Counted from the first letter of the stretch, positions 43,229 through 51,948 are shown. The stretch is 64,000 bases of DNA from Solicola gregarius (GCF_025790165.1 NZ_CP094970.1:1860001-1924000); one strand, 5' to 3'. The notes: generated by a model not told the origin, from the sequence alone. Made by a program: numbers and translations.

Positions 43229-44622
43229 GCGACCATGATCCCGCCGTCGATACCGAGCTTCTGCGCGACCTCGTTCAACGAGGCCTGCCGCTCGGCCGCG
43301 TACAGCTCGGATGGGTCGTTGACCGGCCGACCGATCGCTTCCGACAGCCACGGCAGGTCGCGGGGAGCCCCGCCCTGCAGGCCATCCATGCTGCCGGCCG
43401 ACGTGAGGTTGGAGGCGAAGATGCCGGCGGCGGACCGTGGCAGGAAGTCCTCGTACACGATCGGCTCCGGCGTCACCCAGCCCTGCTCGATCAGGGCGGC
43501 GAGGCGCTGGGGCGGCGTGCCGTCGGGGCGTGCGTCGTTGACCGAGAACGTGAAGTACGCGAGGTCGCGCAGCGCCAGCTCGACTTCTGACTCGGGCAGC
43601 TGTTCACGCCACACCTGCTCGGCGATCGCGGGCCGGCCCGCTTCTGGCCGCGCCGAGAGCCGCTTGTCGACCGCGGCCACCATCCGGTCGTACAGGTCGC
43701 GTCCGGCGGGCGTGAGAGCGACACCGCGCGCCTCGACCTCGCCGAAGCGTACGCGCAGCTCTCCCGTCGTGACGGACCCGTCGGGCTCGCGCATCTTACG
43801 CGGCTCGGCGAGGGCGCGGAACGACGTCTGGCGCAGCAGTACGTCGGGCCCGTCCCAGCGCGGCGGCCCCTGGATCGCATCGATCATCGTGATGCCGCGA
43901 CTCTGCATGCTCGCGTACAGGTCGTCGATGTCGAGCACCCGCGGGGTCAGGTGGTTGATGTGGGTGCTGGTGACGCCACCGATGTCTGCGGCAACACCCG
44001 AGATGCTCTCCAGCTCCTCGTACCAGGTGCGATCGACTGGCTCGGCGGACAGCGCGAACGACGCGGCCGCGAGGTCGAGGAACTCCGCCGCCTGCTCCGC
44101 TGCGAGGCCTCGCTCGGCCTCCGCGCGGTCTGCCAGCTCCAGCAACCGTGGGGGAAACAGCTCACGCGCTTCGAGGAAGGCGCGCAACCTCGCCTCCAGA
44201 TCCTCGTCGAAGAACCGGCGGTCCTCGGGCACCAGCATCGAGGTGAACACCCGGAACGGGTTCTTCGCCAGCTCGGCGCGATCGGTCGGGCGGAACGCCG
44301 TCGACACGACCGGGATCGGCTGTGGCTTCGCGTCGCGCAGGTCGTAGAACCCGGTCGCCTCCATGCCGAGTGCTCCGAAGATGCGGGCCACCTGGGCCAG
44401 CTCGCGTGGCGTACCGACCCGGATCGCCCCGTGCCGCTCGGCGGTCACTCGCTCGATCGAGCCGAACCGCTCCGCGTCTGCTCTGTCGCGCTCCATCACG
44501 CGGGAATTCACCTCGTGCGACACCTCGACGAGGGTGTTGTACGCGGGTACCTCGGCGCCGTACAGCTCCGAGAGTCGCTGGGCGAAGCGGGCCCGCAGCT
44601 CGCTGGTCTCGATCACGGTCAC
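43225..44622 (-). CDS. hglS: 2-oxoadipate dioxygenase/decarboxylase (HglS, DUF1338)
   Basis: 465 residues, normal for HglS. Conserved elements match those known to bind iron and substrate in the Pseudomonas enzyme: H64 and R68 (AERHGAIRVG), H221 (TSTHINHLTPR) and a glutamate in FGEVEARG near 295-297. It converts 2-oxoadipate with oxygen to D-2-hydroxyglutarate and CO2. GTG start overlaps the stop of the dehydrogenase gene upstream. This enzyme makes the operon a lysine-type catabolic route rather than a saccharopine one. Confidence 0.88.
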   Translation of the reverse strand: MTVIETSELRARFAQRLSELYGAEVPAYNTLVEVSHEVNSRVMERDRADAERFGSIERVTAERHGAIRVGTPRELAQVARIFGALGMEATGFYDLRDAKPQPIPVVSTAFRPTDRAELAKNPFRVFTSMLVPEDRRFFDEDLEARLRAFLEARELFPPRLLELADRAEAERGLAAEQAAEFLDLAAASFALSAEPVDRTWYEELESISGVAADIGGVTSTHINHLTPRVLDIDDLYASMQSRGITMIDAIQGPPRWDGPDVLLRQTSFRALAEPRKMREPDGSVTTGELRVRFGEVEARGVALTPAGRDLYDRMVAAVDKRLSARPEAGRPAIAEQVWREQLPESEVELALRDLAYFTFSVNDARPDGTPPQRLAALIEQGWVTPEPIVYEDFLPRSAAGIFASNLTSAGSMDGLQGGAPRDLPWLSEAIGRPVNDPSELYAAERQASLNEVAQKLGIDGGIMVA

Positions 44623-45779
44623 AACCGCACCTCCGTCACGTCGGCGGGCCGCTGCCCGCGGAGCTCCATGGCCGTACGTACGCGCGCGTGCGCCAGCCCG
44701 GTCGCGGCCTCGTGCGGCGTGATGTCGCGGGCGGCACTCTCGCCGAGCACGGTGGGCACGTTCGCGCGTACCTTCGCCGAGATCATCGTGAAGATCGTGT
44801 CGGGGTCGACCGGGATCGCGGAGTAGCGCGCATCCATCGAGTGCGCGGCGGCGATGATGCCGCCGCAGTTGGCGATGAAATCGGGTACGAGCGCCAAGCC
44901 ACGCTTGTGGAGGACAGCCCGCGACGACGGGTTCGTCGGGAGGTTGGCGCCTTCGACCACGAGGCGGGCAGTCGTCGCTGCTGCGATCGCGTCGTCGATG
45001 ACGTCCTCACGCGCCGCCGGAACGAGGATGTCGCAGTCGACCCGCAGTGCCGCGTCGGCAGGCTGCACGCCTCCGTACTCACGTACGCAGTCGTCGCCGA
45101 ACTCGGTACGAAGCGCGGCGAGGCGGGCGATGTCGATGCCGCCCGCATCGTGTACAGCGCCGGCGGCGGTCGAGGTGGCGACGATCGTTGCGCCGAGCTC
45201 GACGAGGCGTTCGGCGGCGGCCTGGCCGACCGCGCCGAAGCCCTGGATCGCAACGCGGGAGTCCTTCAGTGCAAGGCCGACCGTCTGCGCGGCGGCATCG
45301 GCCGCCTCGGCGACGCCGAACCCGGTCACTCCGAGCTGGTCGTACGGCACACCGCCGAGCGCCCGGGGCAGTCCGACCGCCGCTCCACGGTCGCGCAGCT
45401 CGTCGACGAAGATCGCGGCATCGCTCTCGGTGAGTCCCATGTCGAGACCGAACACGTACTCGCTTGGCACCTCGTTCGCGAGCGCTCGGGCGAAGGCGCG
45501 AAGTACGTCCTCCTTGTCGGGAGCACTCGGGTCGCCGAGGATGCCGGCCTTGGCGCCCCCGTGGAACAGGTCGACCGCGGCCCACTTCCACGTCATCGTA
45601 CGAGCGAGCCGGGCGACCTCCTCGACGGTGAGCGTCGCGCTCATCCGGGTGCCGCCCTTGCCCATGCCGCGGGCGGTGTTGTCGATGACGAGGACGCCGC
45701 GCATGCCCGTGCGTTGGTCGGAAACGCAGACGACCTTCTCGGGTCCCCACTCGTCCATCGCCGCCAGCATGTCGGTCAT
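44619..45779 (-). CDS. Glu/Leu/Phe/Val dehydrogenase family protein (probable 2-aminoadipate dehydrogenase by context)
   Basis: 386 residues. GKGGTRMS (40-47) and the catalytic lysine K77 in HGGAKAGI are the Glu/Leu/Phe/Val dehydrogenase active site; FGAVGQAAAERL is the NAD-binding turn; NCGGII near the end is the dinucleotide loop. In a pathway from 2-aminoadipate to 2-oxoadipate an oxidative deamination is needed between the ALDH7 and HglS steps, and this gene supplies a candidate. ATG at 45779. First gene of the operon; a GGCCGGTC hairpin lies in its leader. Confidence 0.83.
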   Translation of the reverse strand: MTDMLAAMDEWGPEKVVCVSDQRTGMRGVLVIDNTARGMGKGGTRMSATLTVEEVARLARTMTWKWAAVDLFHGGAKAGILGDPSAPDKEDVLRAFARALANEVPSEYVFGLDMGLTESDAAIFVDELRDRGAAVGLPRALGGVPYDQLGVTGFGVAEAADAAAQTVGLALKDSRVAIQGFGAVGQAAAERLVELGATIVATSTAAGAVHDAGGIDIARLAALRTEFGDDCVREYGGVQPADAALRVDCDILVPAAREDVIDDAIAAATTARLVVEGANLPTNPSSRAVLHKRGLALVPDFIANCGGIIAAAHSMDARYSAIPVDPDTIFTMISAKVRANVPTVLGESAARDITPHEAATGLAHARVRTAMELRGQRPADVTEVRL

Positions 45780-45945
45780 CGCCTCGCGTACCTCCTGGTC
45801 AGGTGGCCGGTCGCCGTTGACCGGCCGAGGCAAGCATGGCGCGTGGCGTACGCGCGGTTCCAGGCCTTGAGCGACCGAGTGGGTTGAGGCAGGCCAAGCA
45901 ATCCTGTTGCCTGCCAGCACCCGCCCCGTGCGAGGGTTGGCGCCC

Positions 45946-46437
45946 TCAGACTTCGGACCGTCGGGACACGGCGTACGTGAGGAACGCGAACCCACCCGAG
46001 GAGCGTGCCTCGGTGAGCTGCAGCCGGCGTTCGATCCGCCGCGGCAGCACCGGCGCGCCCGCGCCGAGGGTGACCGGCGCGACGCCGAGGATCATCTCGT
46101 CGAGGAGACCCACATCGTCGAACTGGCCGACGAGGTCGCCTCCACCGATGATCCATACGTTGCGATCGCCCGCGGCGCTCACCATCTCGGCATGCACCGT
46201 CGCAACGTCATCGCGTACGAACCGGAGGTCGGCGCCGGGCACGACGGGTAGCTCGCGATGCGTGAACACCCACATCTTGCGGTCTCCGTGCATCTCCTGC
46301 CAATGGGCGGGGTTGTCGAGCAGGTTCTCATGCTCGACAAGCCATTCGTACGTCGTGGATCCGCACGCCATCGCGCCGACTCCGGCGAAGAACTGCTCCC
46401 AGATCTCGTCGGCTGCCGGCTGCTCGGCGGCGAACAA
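45946..46437 (-). CDS. Dihydrofolate reductase (RibD C-terminal) family protein
   Basis: 163 residues from a TTG at 46437. AMACGSTTYEWLVEHE, WVFTHRELPVVPGADL, NVWIIGGGDLVGQF and LLDEMILGVAPVTLGAGAPVLP are the standard segments of the YyaP/YwjB group. The usual first strand (a start like KLIVSVTVSLDG) is missing; in-frame coding-like sequence continues upstream (DPYPDRIARGYEPSARPNV) but has no ordinary start codon before a stop, so the beginning is uncertain. Two palindromes lie upstream. Confidence 0.72.
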   Translation of the reverse strand: MFAAEQPAADEIWEQFFAGVGAMACGSTTYEWLVEHENLLDNPAHWQEMHGDRKMWVFTHRELPVVPGADLRFVRDDVATVHAEMVSAAGDRNVWIIGGGDLVGQFDDVGLLDEMILGVAPVTLGAGAPVLPRRIERRLQLTEARSSGGFAFLTYAVSRRSEV

Positions 46438-46520
46438 CCAGCCGACATTTGGCCGTGCGCTCGGTTCGTACCCGCGGGCAATTCGGTCGGGGTAAGGATC
46501 GGCAGACTCTGCATGTCAAT

Positions 46521-46582
46521 CGTCCGCCTTGCATGGTGAATTCGCCGTGCAAGGCGGACGTTTACCATGTTTACATGGTAAA
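46521..46582. promoter_or_regulatory. Two abutting palindromes between lysR and the RibD-like gene
   Basis: First: CGTCCGCCTTGCA (46521-46533) and its exact complement (46548-46560), extendable inward with two G-T pairs to an 18-bp RNA stem around AATT. Second, directly next: TTTACCATGT (46561-46570), two bases, ACATGGTAAA (46573-46582), a perfect 22-base dyad with low GC. A TTGACA at 46514-46519 on the minus strand follows, suitable as a -35 element for the RibD-like gene, so the second may be an operator and the first a terminator or operator. Confidence 0.65.
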
Positions 46583-46598
46583 GGTCCGGCGCGGAGAG

Positions 46599-47525
46599 TC
46601 AGGCGGGGTCGACGCCGTCGATCCGCGCGGCGACGTCGACGGCGGCAGCGGCGAGCGCCGCTATCAGCACCGGCGCTGTCGGGCCGACACCGGTCGCGCG
46701 ATGCAGGGCGAGTACGTGCCGGCGTACGTCGACGTCGTCGAGCGTTCGCGTGGCGATGCCCTCGGCGGGCTCGTGCGCAAGCGCGGGCACGAGGGCGATG
46801 CCGAGCCCCGAGCGGACGAACTCCCGGATCACGTCGTAGTCGTTACTCCGGACGCTCACCCGCGGCACGAAGTCCGCAACCGCGCACATCCGGTCGAGGC
46901 ACGTTGCTCCCGAGGAGCCCTCCCGGGTGCGTACCCAGGTCTCGTCGGCGAGGTCGGCCAGGGTCACCCTCGCCGGCCGCACCAGCGGGTGGCCATCGGG
47001 CAGCAACAGCAGTAGACGCTCATCGACGAGCGGCGTACGCACGAGCCCGGCCGGCCAGCGCTGCGGCACCAGGTCGTACCGGTAGACGACCGCCACGTCG
47101 AGCTCACCGTCGCGCAGCAGCGCAACGAGCTCGGCGGGCTCGCCCTCGTCGAGCTCCACGCGTACGTCGGGGTGGTCGTCGCGATACGCCGAGAGCCCAC
47201 CCGGCAGCAGTCGCTCGCTTGCGGTCGGGAAGCTGCCGAGCCGCAACCGTCCGAGCTCGCCGGCCGCGAGCCCGCGCACGTCGTCGTCGAGACCGTCGAG
47301 CGCCAGCAGCGCATCGTGGGCACGTTCGGCGAGGAACTCGGCCGCCGGCGTGGCCGTGATGCTGTGCGCGTCGCGCTCGAACAGCGGCACCTGCACGGCG
47401 CGCTCGAGCGCGGCGATCTGCTGCGACACCGCGGATGCCGTGTAGCCGAGCCGGCGCGCCGCATCGGCGAACGACCCCGTGCGTACGACCGCGGTGAGGG
47501 TGCGTAGGTGCACCGGGTTCAGCAT
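46599..47525 (-). CDS. LysR family transcriptional regulator
   Basis: 308 residues. N-terminal HTH (1-60): LRTLTAVVRTGSFADAARRLGYTASAVSQQIAALE, in its usual spacing; then the periplasmic-binding-like effector domain (about 90-300). It is followed downstream by the RibD-like gene and preceded (24 bases upstream) by metS/metP in the same direction as a group. A role for it in controlling the amino acid transporter or the RibD-like gene is possible. Confidence 0.87.
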   Translation of the reverse strand: MLNPVHLRTLTAVVRTGSFADAARRLGYTASAVSQQIAALERAVQVPLFERDAHSITATPAAEFLAERAHDALLALDGLDDDVRGLAAGELGRLRLGSFPTASERLLPGGLSAYRDDHPDVRVELDEGEPAELVALLRDGELDVAVVYRYDLVPQRWPAGLVRTPLVDERLLLLLPDGHPLVRPARVTLADLADETWVRTREGSSGATCLDRMCAVADFVPRVSVRSNDYDVIREFVRSGLGIALVPALAHEPAEGIATRTLDDVDVRRHVLALHRATGVGPTAPVLIAALAAAAVDVAARIDGVDPA

Positions 47526-47548
47526 GCCGCCACCCTATGCGCGGTCGG

Positions 47549-47665
47549 TCAGTCTTCTTGCACCTTGTCTCTGTCGCTGCGGATTGCGATCATCGACAGA
47601 AGTACGAGCGCGCCGATGTCGACGCCGAAGAAGACGATCGTCCAGATCACGATCTCGGCAGTCAT
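47549..47665 (-). CDS. metS: MetS-like NSS transporter small subunit
   Basis: A 38-residue protein that is easy to miss: MTAEIVIWTIVFFGVDIGAL begins one membrane helix, followed by a short charged tail (RSDRDKVQED). Its ATG overlaps the stop of the sodium-dependent transporter gene (ATGA). In Corynebacterium glutamicum MetS is a small membrane protein needed together with MetP for methionine and alanine uptake; this protein has the same partner, size class and place. Confidence 0.85.
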   Translation of the reverse strand: MTAEIVIWTIVFFGVDIGALVLLSMIAIRSDRDKVQED

Positions 47666-49200
47666 TCCGCACCTCCCTTACGCCGCATGCGGGGCAATCG
47701 CCACCGGCCGAGGTTCGGGTCACCCACGAACGGCGTACCCGGGCCCATGGACGCCGACATCGGCCCGCTCATGACCTTATTGGCGAGGACGTTGTTCAGG
47801 GCCAGCATGATCAGCGCGAGCACGCCCCACTGCAGCAGCATCGTCCCGATGCTGAACGTCGAGGTCACATTCCATGGCTCCGGGACGTCTTCCAGCGCCT
47901 GCTGCATCCACCAGCCGAACAGCAGCACGAACATCAGCGGGAACGCGTAGATGCAGACGCTCCACCACTTGCCGACCCGGACATCGCTGACGTCGTCCAT
48001 CTCCTTGCGGGCACGCTCGACGCCGAACTTCATCATCGCGACCGCGACGCACAGTCCGGAGATGAGCAGGCCGATGCCCCACACGTTGTCCTGGTTGGTG
48101 AGGAAGTCGACGCTGTACGCCGACGGAATGCCCGCGATCAGCGTCGCGACCACGACGATCGTCACGGAGGTCTGACGGGTCAGGCCCATGTCCATGATGT
48201 TGCGGGCCGCGAGCTCGACCATCGCGATGAGGCTGGAGATGCCGGCGAGGAACAGTGCGAGGAAGAACAACGGGCCAAAGATCGCGCCGCCCGTCATCTG
48301 GCCGAAGAGTGCGGCGAAGTAGGTGAACGCGAAGTCCTGGTTGGCGTTGCCCGCAGCGGTCGTGGCGTACTCCGCACTGCGGACCGAGAAGAGCGTGCAC
48401 AGCACCGCTGTAGCAGCGAACAGTGATGCGAGCAGGTTCGCGGAGACGAGGATGCCGGCGTTGGTCGCCATGTCCTCCTTCTGGCGCATGTAGACCGCGT
48501 ACGTGAGGTAGAGACCCCATCCGGCGCCCGTGGAGAACGCCATCTGGGTGAATGCCTGCAACCACACGTCGGCTTCGGTGAGCACGCTCCAGTCGGGTAC
48601 GAACATGTACTCGAGCCCGCCCGATGCACCGTCGAGCGTGAGGGCCTGGATGAACAGGATCACCAGGATCACGAACAGCGCGGGGATGACGACGTTGAGC
48701 ACCGACTCGAATCCCCGCTTCACCCCGCGGATCACGATGTAGCCGACCATCGCAATGGAGATCACGTGGAACAACATCGGCTGCCAGGCGCTGCCGGTGA
48801 AGTCGTTCCAAACCACCGACGTGTCGACATTGCTGTCGTTGAACTTCCCCGTCACAGCGTAGACGAGGTACCGCAATGCCCACCCGCACACGACGGAGTA
48901 GTAGAACAGGATGCCGACCGTCACGAGCCCGACGAAGCCGCCCATCCAGGCGAACTTGCGGCCCATGAAGTCGCGGAACGCGCCGATCGTGCCCAGCCGC
49001 GACTTGGAGCCGAGCAGCGACTCGGACATCAGCACCGGGATCGCCCAGACGAGGTTGGCAACGACGATCGCGATGATGAACGCACCGCCGCCGTACTCGC
49101 CCACCACCCGGGGGAATCGCCAGAGGTTGCCGGTGCCGACGGCCATGCCGACGGCCGCAGCGATGAACGTGAACCTGTTCTTGAAGACCTCGCCAGCCAT
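47662..49200 (-). CDS. metP: Neurotransmitter:sodium symporter family transporter (MetP-like, methionine/alanine)
   Basis: 512 residues, about twelve helices. The NSS helix-1 signature is GMAVGTGNLWRFPRVVGEYGG in two parts, with the sodium-binding residues. Start set at the ATG at 49200, which has AAGGA 8 bases upstream; two other starts (ATG 49209, TTG 49224) are in frame. The Shine-Dalgarno is part of a 12-bp hairpin (49210-49239). Overlaps metS by 4 bases. Imports methionine or alanine with sodium. Confidence 0.88.
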   Translation of the reverse strand: MAGEVFKNRFTFIAAAVGMAVGTGNLWRFPRVVGEYGGGAFIIAIVVANLVWAIPVLMSESLLGSKSRLGTIGAFRDFMGRKFAWMGGFVGLVTVGILFYYSVVCGWALRYLVYAVTGKFNDSNVDTSVVWNDFTGSAWQPMLFHVISIAMVGYIVIRGVKRGFESVLNVVIPALFVILVILFIQALTLDGASGGLEYMFVPDWSVLTEADVWLQAFTQMAFSTGAGWGLYLTYAVYMRQKEDMATNAGILVSANLLASLFAATAVLCTLFSVRSAEYATTAAGNANQDFAFTYFAALFGQMTGGAIFGPLFFLALFLAGISSLIAMVELAARNIMDMGLTRQTSVTIVVVATLIAGIPSAYSVDFLTNQDNVWGIGLLISGLCVAVAMMKFGVERARKEMDDVSDVRVGKWWSVCIYAFPLMFVLLFGWWMQQALEDVPEPWNVTSTFSIGTMLLQWGVLALIMLALNNVLANKVMSGPMSASMGPGTPFVGDPNLGRWRLPRMRRKGGAE

Positions 49201-49209
49201 GGCCAGCAT

Positions 49210-49239
49210 CCTTGCGCGTGACAACGATCACGCGCAAGG
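49210..49239 (-). promoter_or_regulatory. Hairpin sequestering the metP ribosome binding site
   Basis: Perfect 12-bp arms 49210-49221 and 49228-49239 (CCTTGCGCGTGA and its complement) with a 6-base loop. On the metP message the 3' arm ends in CGCAAGG, which is the Shine-Dalgarno, so the folded form hides it. This suggests control of translation, or a repressor-binding dyad in the DNA. Confidence 0.55.
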
Positions 49240-49326
49240 GTGAATCCGGACCGGGTTGTGCCGCACCGTCCGTTGTGTCAGCCGGTCGCGCTCGGCATCT
49301 CTCGTCCTGCCTACCGCTTAGGCCGG

Positions 49327-50004
49327 TCAGATCTCGGCGAGGGTGGCCCCGAGCTCGGCGAGCGACTCGATCTGATAGCTCGGCTGCGGGCCTTCGGGAT
49401 CGACGCGATGACCCGGACGGGCCACCCGTACGGTCGTCAGCCCGGCCTCGAGGGAGCCGCGCACATCGCGTGCCGACGCCGCGACGTGCACGTGCCCGCC
49501 GGTACGTTCCGCCGCACGGCGGTAGATCTGCGCACCCGGCTTGTACGCTCGCAACCGCTCCGAGGTGAGCACGAGGTCGGGGTCGACCAGCCCGGCCACC
49601 TGTGTGCGCGCGAACAACGCGTCGTCGACGTTCGACAGGATGCCCAGGCGATGGTGGTCGCTGAGCCCGGCGAGCCCCGGCACGACGTCGGGCCACGGCG
49701 CCCAGCCGGGGATCGACTCATGGACCGTGCGCATATCGACCTGGTGGTCCGAGTCGATGCCGAGGTCGTCGTACGCGAGTCCGAGCGTGCGGGTGGACAT
49801 GAAGGTGAACGACTTCCACTCCCCACCTGCCAGGAGCCGGTCGGCCAGCTCCAGCTGCGCCGCCTTGTTGTGCGCGTCCCACCGGTCGTACACCTCGCTG
49901 CCGGAAACGGCCCAGCCACGCGACGCGGCAAGCCCGTCGAATGCGCCGGAGGCGCCGCTCCGCGTATCGAGCAGCGCGCTGAACAGGTCGAACGTCACGA
50001 TCAC
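49327..50004 (-). CDS. HAD superfamily hydrolase (haloacid dehalogenase type II-like)
   Basis: 225 residues from a GTG at 50004. Motif I TFDLFSALLDTRS has the nucleophile D6; the second aspartate of phosphatases is absent, as in haloacid dehalogenases. Motif II LSNVDDALF, the lysine of motif III in RAYKPGAQIYRRA and a final acidic region (VHVAASARDVRGSLEAG) are seen. Substrate unknown. It is divergent from the zinc-ribbon gene. Confidence 0.83.
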   Translation of the reverse strand: MIVTFDLFSALLDTRSGASGAFDGLAASRGWAVSGSEVYDRWDAHNKAAQLELADRLLAGGEWKSFTFMSTRTLGLAYDDLGIDSDHQVDMRTVHESIPGWAPWPDVVPGLAGLSDHHRLGILSNVDDALFARTQVAGLVDPDLVLTSERLRAYKPGAQIYRRAAERTGGHVHVAASARDVRGSLEAGLTTVRVARPGHRVDPEGPQPSYQIESLAELGATLAEI

Positions 50005-50083
50005 GCCGCGATCGTACGCCGCCCGGTACCGTCGGGAACCCCGCGTGCGGTCGGGCACGTTGACTGGCCAGGAGGTACTCGAC

Positions 50084-50377
50084 ATGCAATGTCCCACCGA
50101 CGGAACCACGCTGGTGATGAGCGAACGGTCCGGAATCGAGATCGACTACTGCCCGGAGTGCCGCGGCGTCTGGCTCGATCGCGGCGAGCTCGACAAGATC
50201 ATCGATCGCGGCATGCAGATGTCTGCACCGCAGGCGCCGCCGCCGCAGGCACCACCGCAGCAGGCGCCGCAACAACAGCGGTACGAGCAGCCGCGCTACG
50301 ACGACCGCCGTTACGACGACCGCGGCTCGTACAAGCGCAAGAAGAAGGAGCACTGGCTCAGCGAGCTGTTCGACTGA
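50084..50377 (+). CDS. zf-TFIIB domain-containing protein
   Basis: 97 residues. A zinc-ribbon-like N-terminus: CPTDGTTLVMSERSG, then DYCPECRGVWLDRGELDKII (Cys3, Cys23, Cys26). Then a Pro/Gln-rich spacer (QAPPPQAPPQQAPQQQ) and a basic tail ending KRKKKEHWLSELFD, a C-terminus shared by this actinobacterial family. AGGAGGT lies upstream of the ATG. Function unknown. Confidence 0.85.
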   Translation: MQCPTDGTTLVMSERSGIEIDYCPECRGVWLDRGELDKIIDRGMQMSAPQAPPPQAPPQQAPQQQRYEQPRYDDRRYDDRGSYKRKKKEHWLSELFD

Positions 50378-50399
50378 GCGAGTCGGCGACTCGGCCGGC

Positions 50400-50412
50400 T
50401 GATATATCATAT
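50400..50412 (+). promoter_or_regulatory. TGATATATCA palindrome, site 1 of a putative regulon
   Basis: TGATATATCA (50400-50409) is a perfect palindrome followed by TAT, 21 bases upstream of the acyl-CoA synthetase ATG. It resembles sites at 53394-53403 and 63414-63426. Such short AT dyads are typical of FCD-type GntR regulators, and one is encoded at 56670-57318. An extended -10 element is the alternative reading. Confidence 0.5.
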
Positions 50413-50430
50413 TTCGACCAGGAGGTCGGG

Positions 50431-51948
50431 ATGGAGCACGTGGAGCCGGGCACGGTACGCGCGTGGGCGCGTCATCTCGATATCGAGCCCGCGAGCGTCG
50501 ACCCGGACGCACTCCGCTCCGAGCTGACCGCCGGCACGATCCCGGGCGTGCTCGCAGCCGCGGCGTGCTCGCGCGGCGCGGTCGCGGTCGACGGCGAACG
50601 ACTGACGTACCCGGAACTGCGCGACCGCGCGGTTCGGGCGGCCGGTGTGCTTGCCCGCGCGGGCGTCGAACGCGGCACTCGAGTCGTGATCAGCGCGCCG
50701 TCGTCGATGCGGTTCGTGGTCGGCTACCTCGCCGCCTTGCACGCCGGAGCGACCGTGGTGCTCGCCAACCCCGCGTACACGAGCCACGAGCTCGAGGCGC
50801 TCATCGCTCGCTCGCAGGCGACGCTGCTGCTGGTCGACGGCAGCGCCACCACGACTGCGGTCGGCACGCTCGACCTGGCCGAGCTCGACGACCCCGGCCT
50901 CGATCCGCACCCCGGTGCGGCGCTCGACAGCGACGACGTCGCCCTGCTCGCGTACACCTCGGGTACGACCGGCACTCCGAAGGGTGTTCCGCTGACTCAC
51001 GGGGCGCTGCTCGCGTCGATCCGCGGCGCGATGCGCTCGTGGAGATGGTCCGCCGACGACACTCTCGTCCACGCGCTCCCGCTCTTCCACCAGCACGGGC
51101 TGAGCGGACTCCACGCGAGTCTCGTCGCCGGGTCCAGCCTGACCGTCCTGGCGCGGTTCGACACGCACGAGCTGATCTCGACCGCCGAGCACGAACGCGC
51201 CACGATCGTGTTCGCGGTGCCGAGCATCCACCAGCGGTTGGCCGATCTCGATGCGCCCGAGCTTCGACCACTGCGGCGGCTACGGCTGATCACGTCGGGG
51301 TCTGCACCGCTCTCGCCTGCAGTCGCGGACCAGCTGTACGCCAAGGCGGGCCTGCGGCCGTTGGAGCGCTACGGACTGACGGAGTCCGGGCTCGATGTTT
51401 CCAACGAGTACGGCGAGCCGATGACCGGGACGGTCGGCACCCCACTGCCCGGCGTCGAGGTCGACCTGCGTACGCCCGACGGCGATGCCACCGACGAGGG
51501 CGAGATCGTCCTGCGCGGTCCGCAGATCTTCGGCGGTTACCTCGATGATCCCGATGCGACCGCCGCCGCGTTCTGGCCCGGCGGCTGGTTCCGGACCGGC
51601 GACGTCGGCCGCTGGGACGACGGTCGGCTGGTGATCACCGGGCGGCTCAAGGAGCTGATCATCACCGGCGGCATGAACGTCGCGCCGCGGGAGGTCGAGC
51701 TCGTCGTCGAGGCGTGTGCCGGCGTCGCGGAGGCCGTGGTCGCCGGTGTGCCCAGCCAGCGCTGGGGCGAGGAGGTCGCCGCGTGGGTGGTGTCCGAGCC
51801 GGGCCACGAGATCGCCGCCGATTCGGTCATCGAGCACTGCCGGTCACGCCTTGCTCCGTATAAGTGCCCGAAGCGGGTCGTCGTCGTCGAGTCACTGCCG
51901 CGCAACGCGATGGGCAAGGTCGTACGAAGCGCGCTGGTGGCGCCGTGA
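50431..51948 (+). CDS. AMP-dependent acyl-CoA synthetase, malonyl-CoA synthetase (MatB)-like
   Basis: 505 residues. P-loop YTSGTTGTPKGVPLTHG (about 173-189), LPLFHQHGLSG, ERYGLTESGLDVSNEYGEP, GWFRTGDVGRWDDGRLVITGR and the catalytic lysine in PRNAMGKVV near the C-terminus. The segments HALPLFHxHGL and FAVPSIHQRLADL are close to malonyl-CoA synthetase MatB. It activates a short carboxylate as CoA thioester. It is followed by the amidase through a GTGA overlap, a pairing that suggests hydrolysis of an amide to an acid which is then activated. Confidence 0.83.
   Translation: MEHVEPGTVRAWARHLDIEPASVDPDALRSELTAGTIPGVLAAAACSRGAVAVDGERLTYPELRDRAVRAAGVLARAGVERGTRVVISAPSSMRFVVGYLAALHAGATVVLANPAYTSHELEALIARSQATLLLVDGSATTTAVGTLDLAELDDPGLDPHPGAALDSDDVALLAYTSGTTGTPKGVPLTHGALLASIRGAMRSWRWSADDTLVHALPLFHQHGLSGLHASLVAGSSLTVLARFDTHELISTAEHERATIVFAVPSIHQRLADLDAPELRPLRRLRLITSGSAPLSPAVADQLYAKAGLRPLERYGLTESGLDVSNEYGEPMTGTVGTPLPGVEVDLRTPDGDATDEGEIVLRGPQIFGGYLDDPDATAAAFWPGGWFRTGDVGRWDDGRLVITGRLKELIITGGMNVAPREVELVVEACAGVAEAVVAGVPSQRWGEEVAAWVVSEPGHEIAADSVIEHCRSRLAPYKCPKRVVVVESLPRNAMGKVVRSALVAP

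Noticed and set aside
45780-45945. Riboswitch in the leader of the lysine-type operon
   Set aside because: There is a GGCCGGTC hairpin and some GGCAGGC repeats, but no match to the conserved core of lysine or glycine riboswitches that I can see.
50224-50281. Pro/Gln-rich repeat in the zinc-ribbon gene
   Set aside because: Ordinary low-complexity linker of this protein family, not a DNA repeat element.
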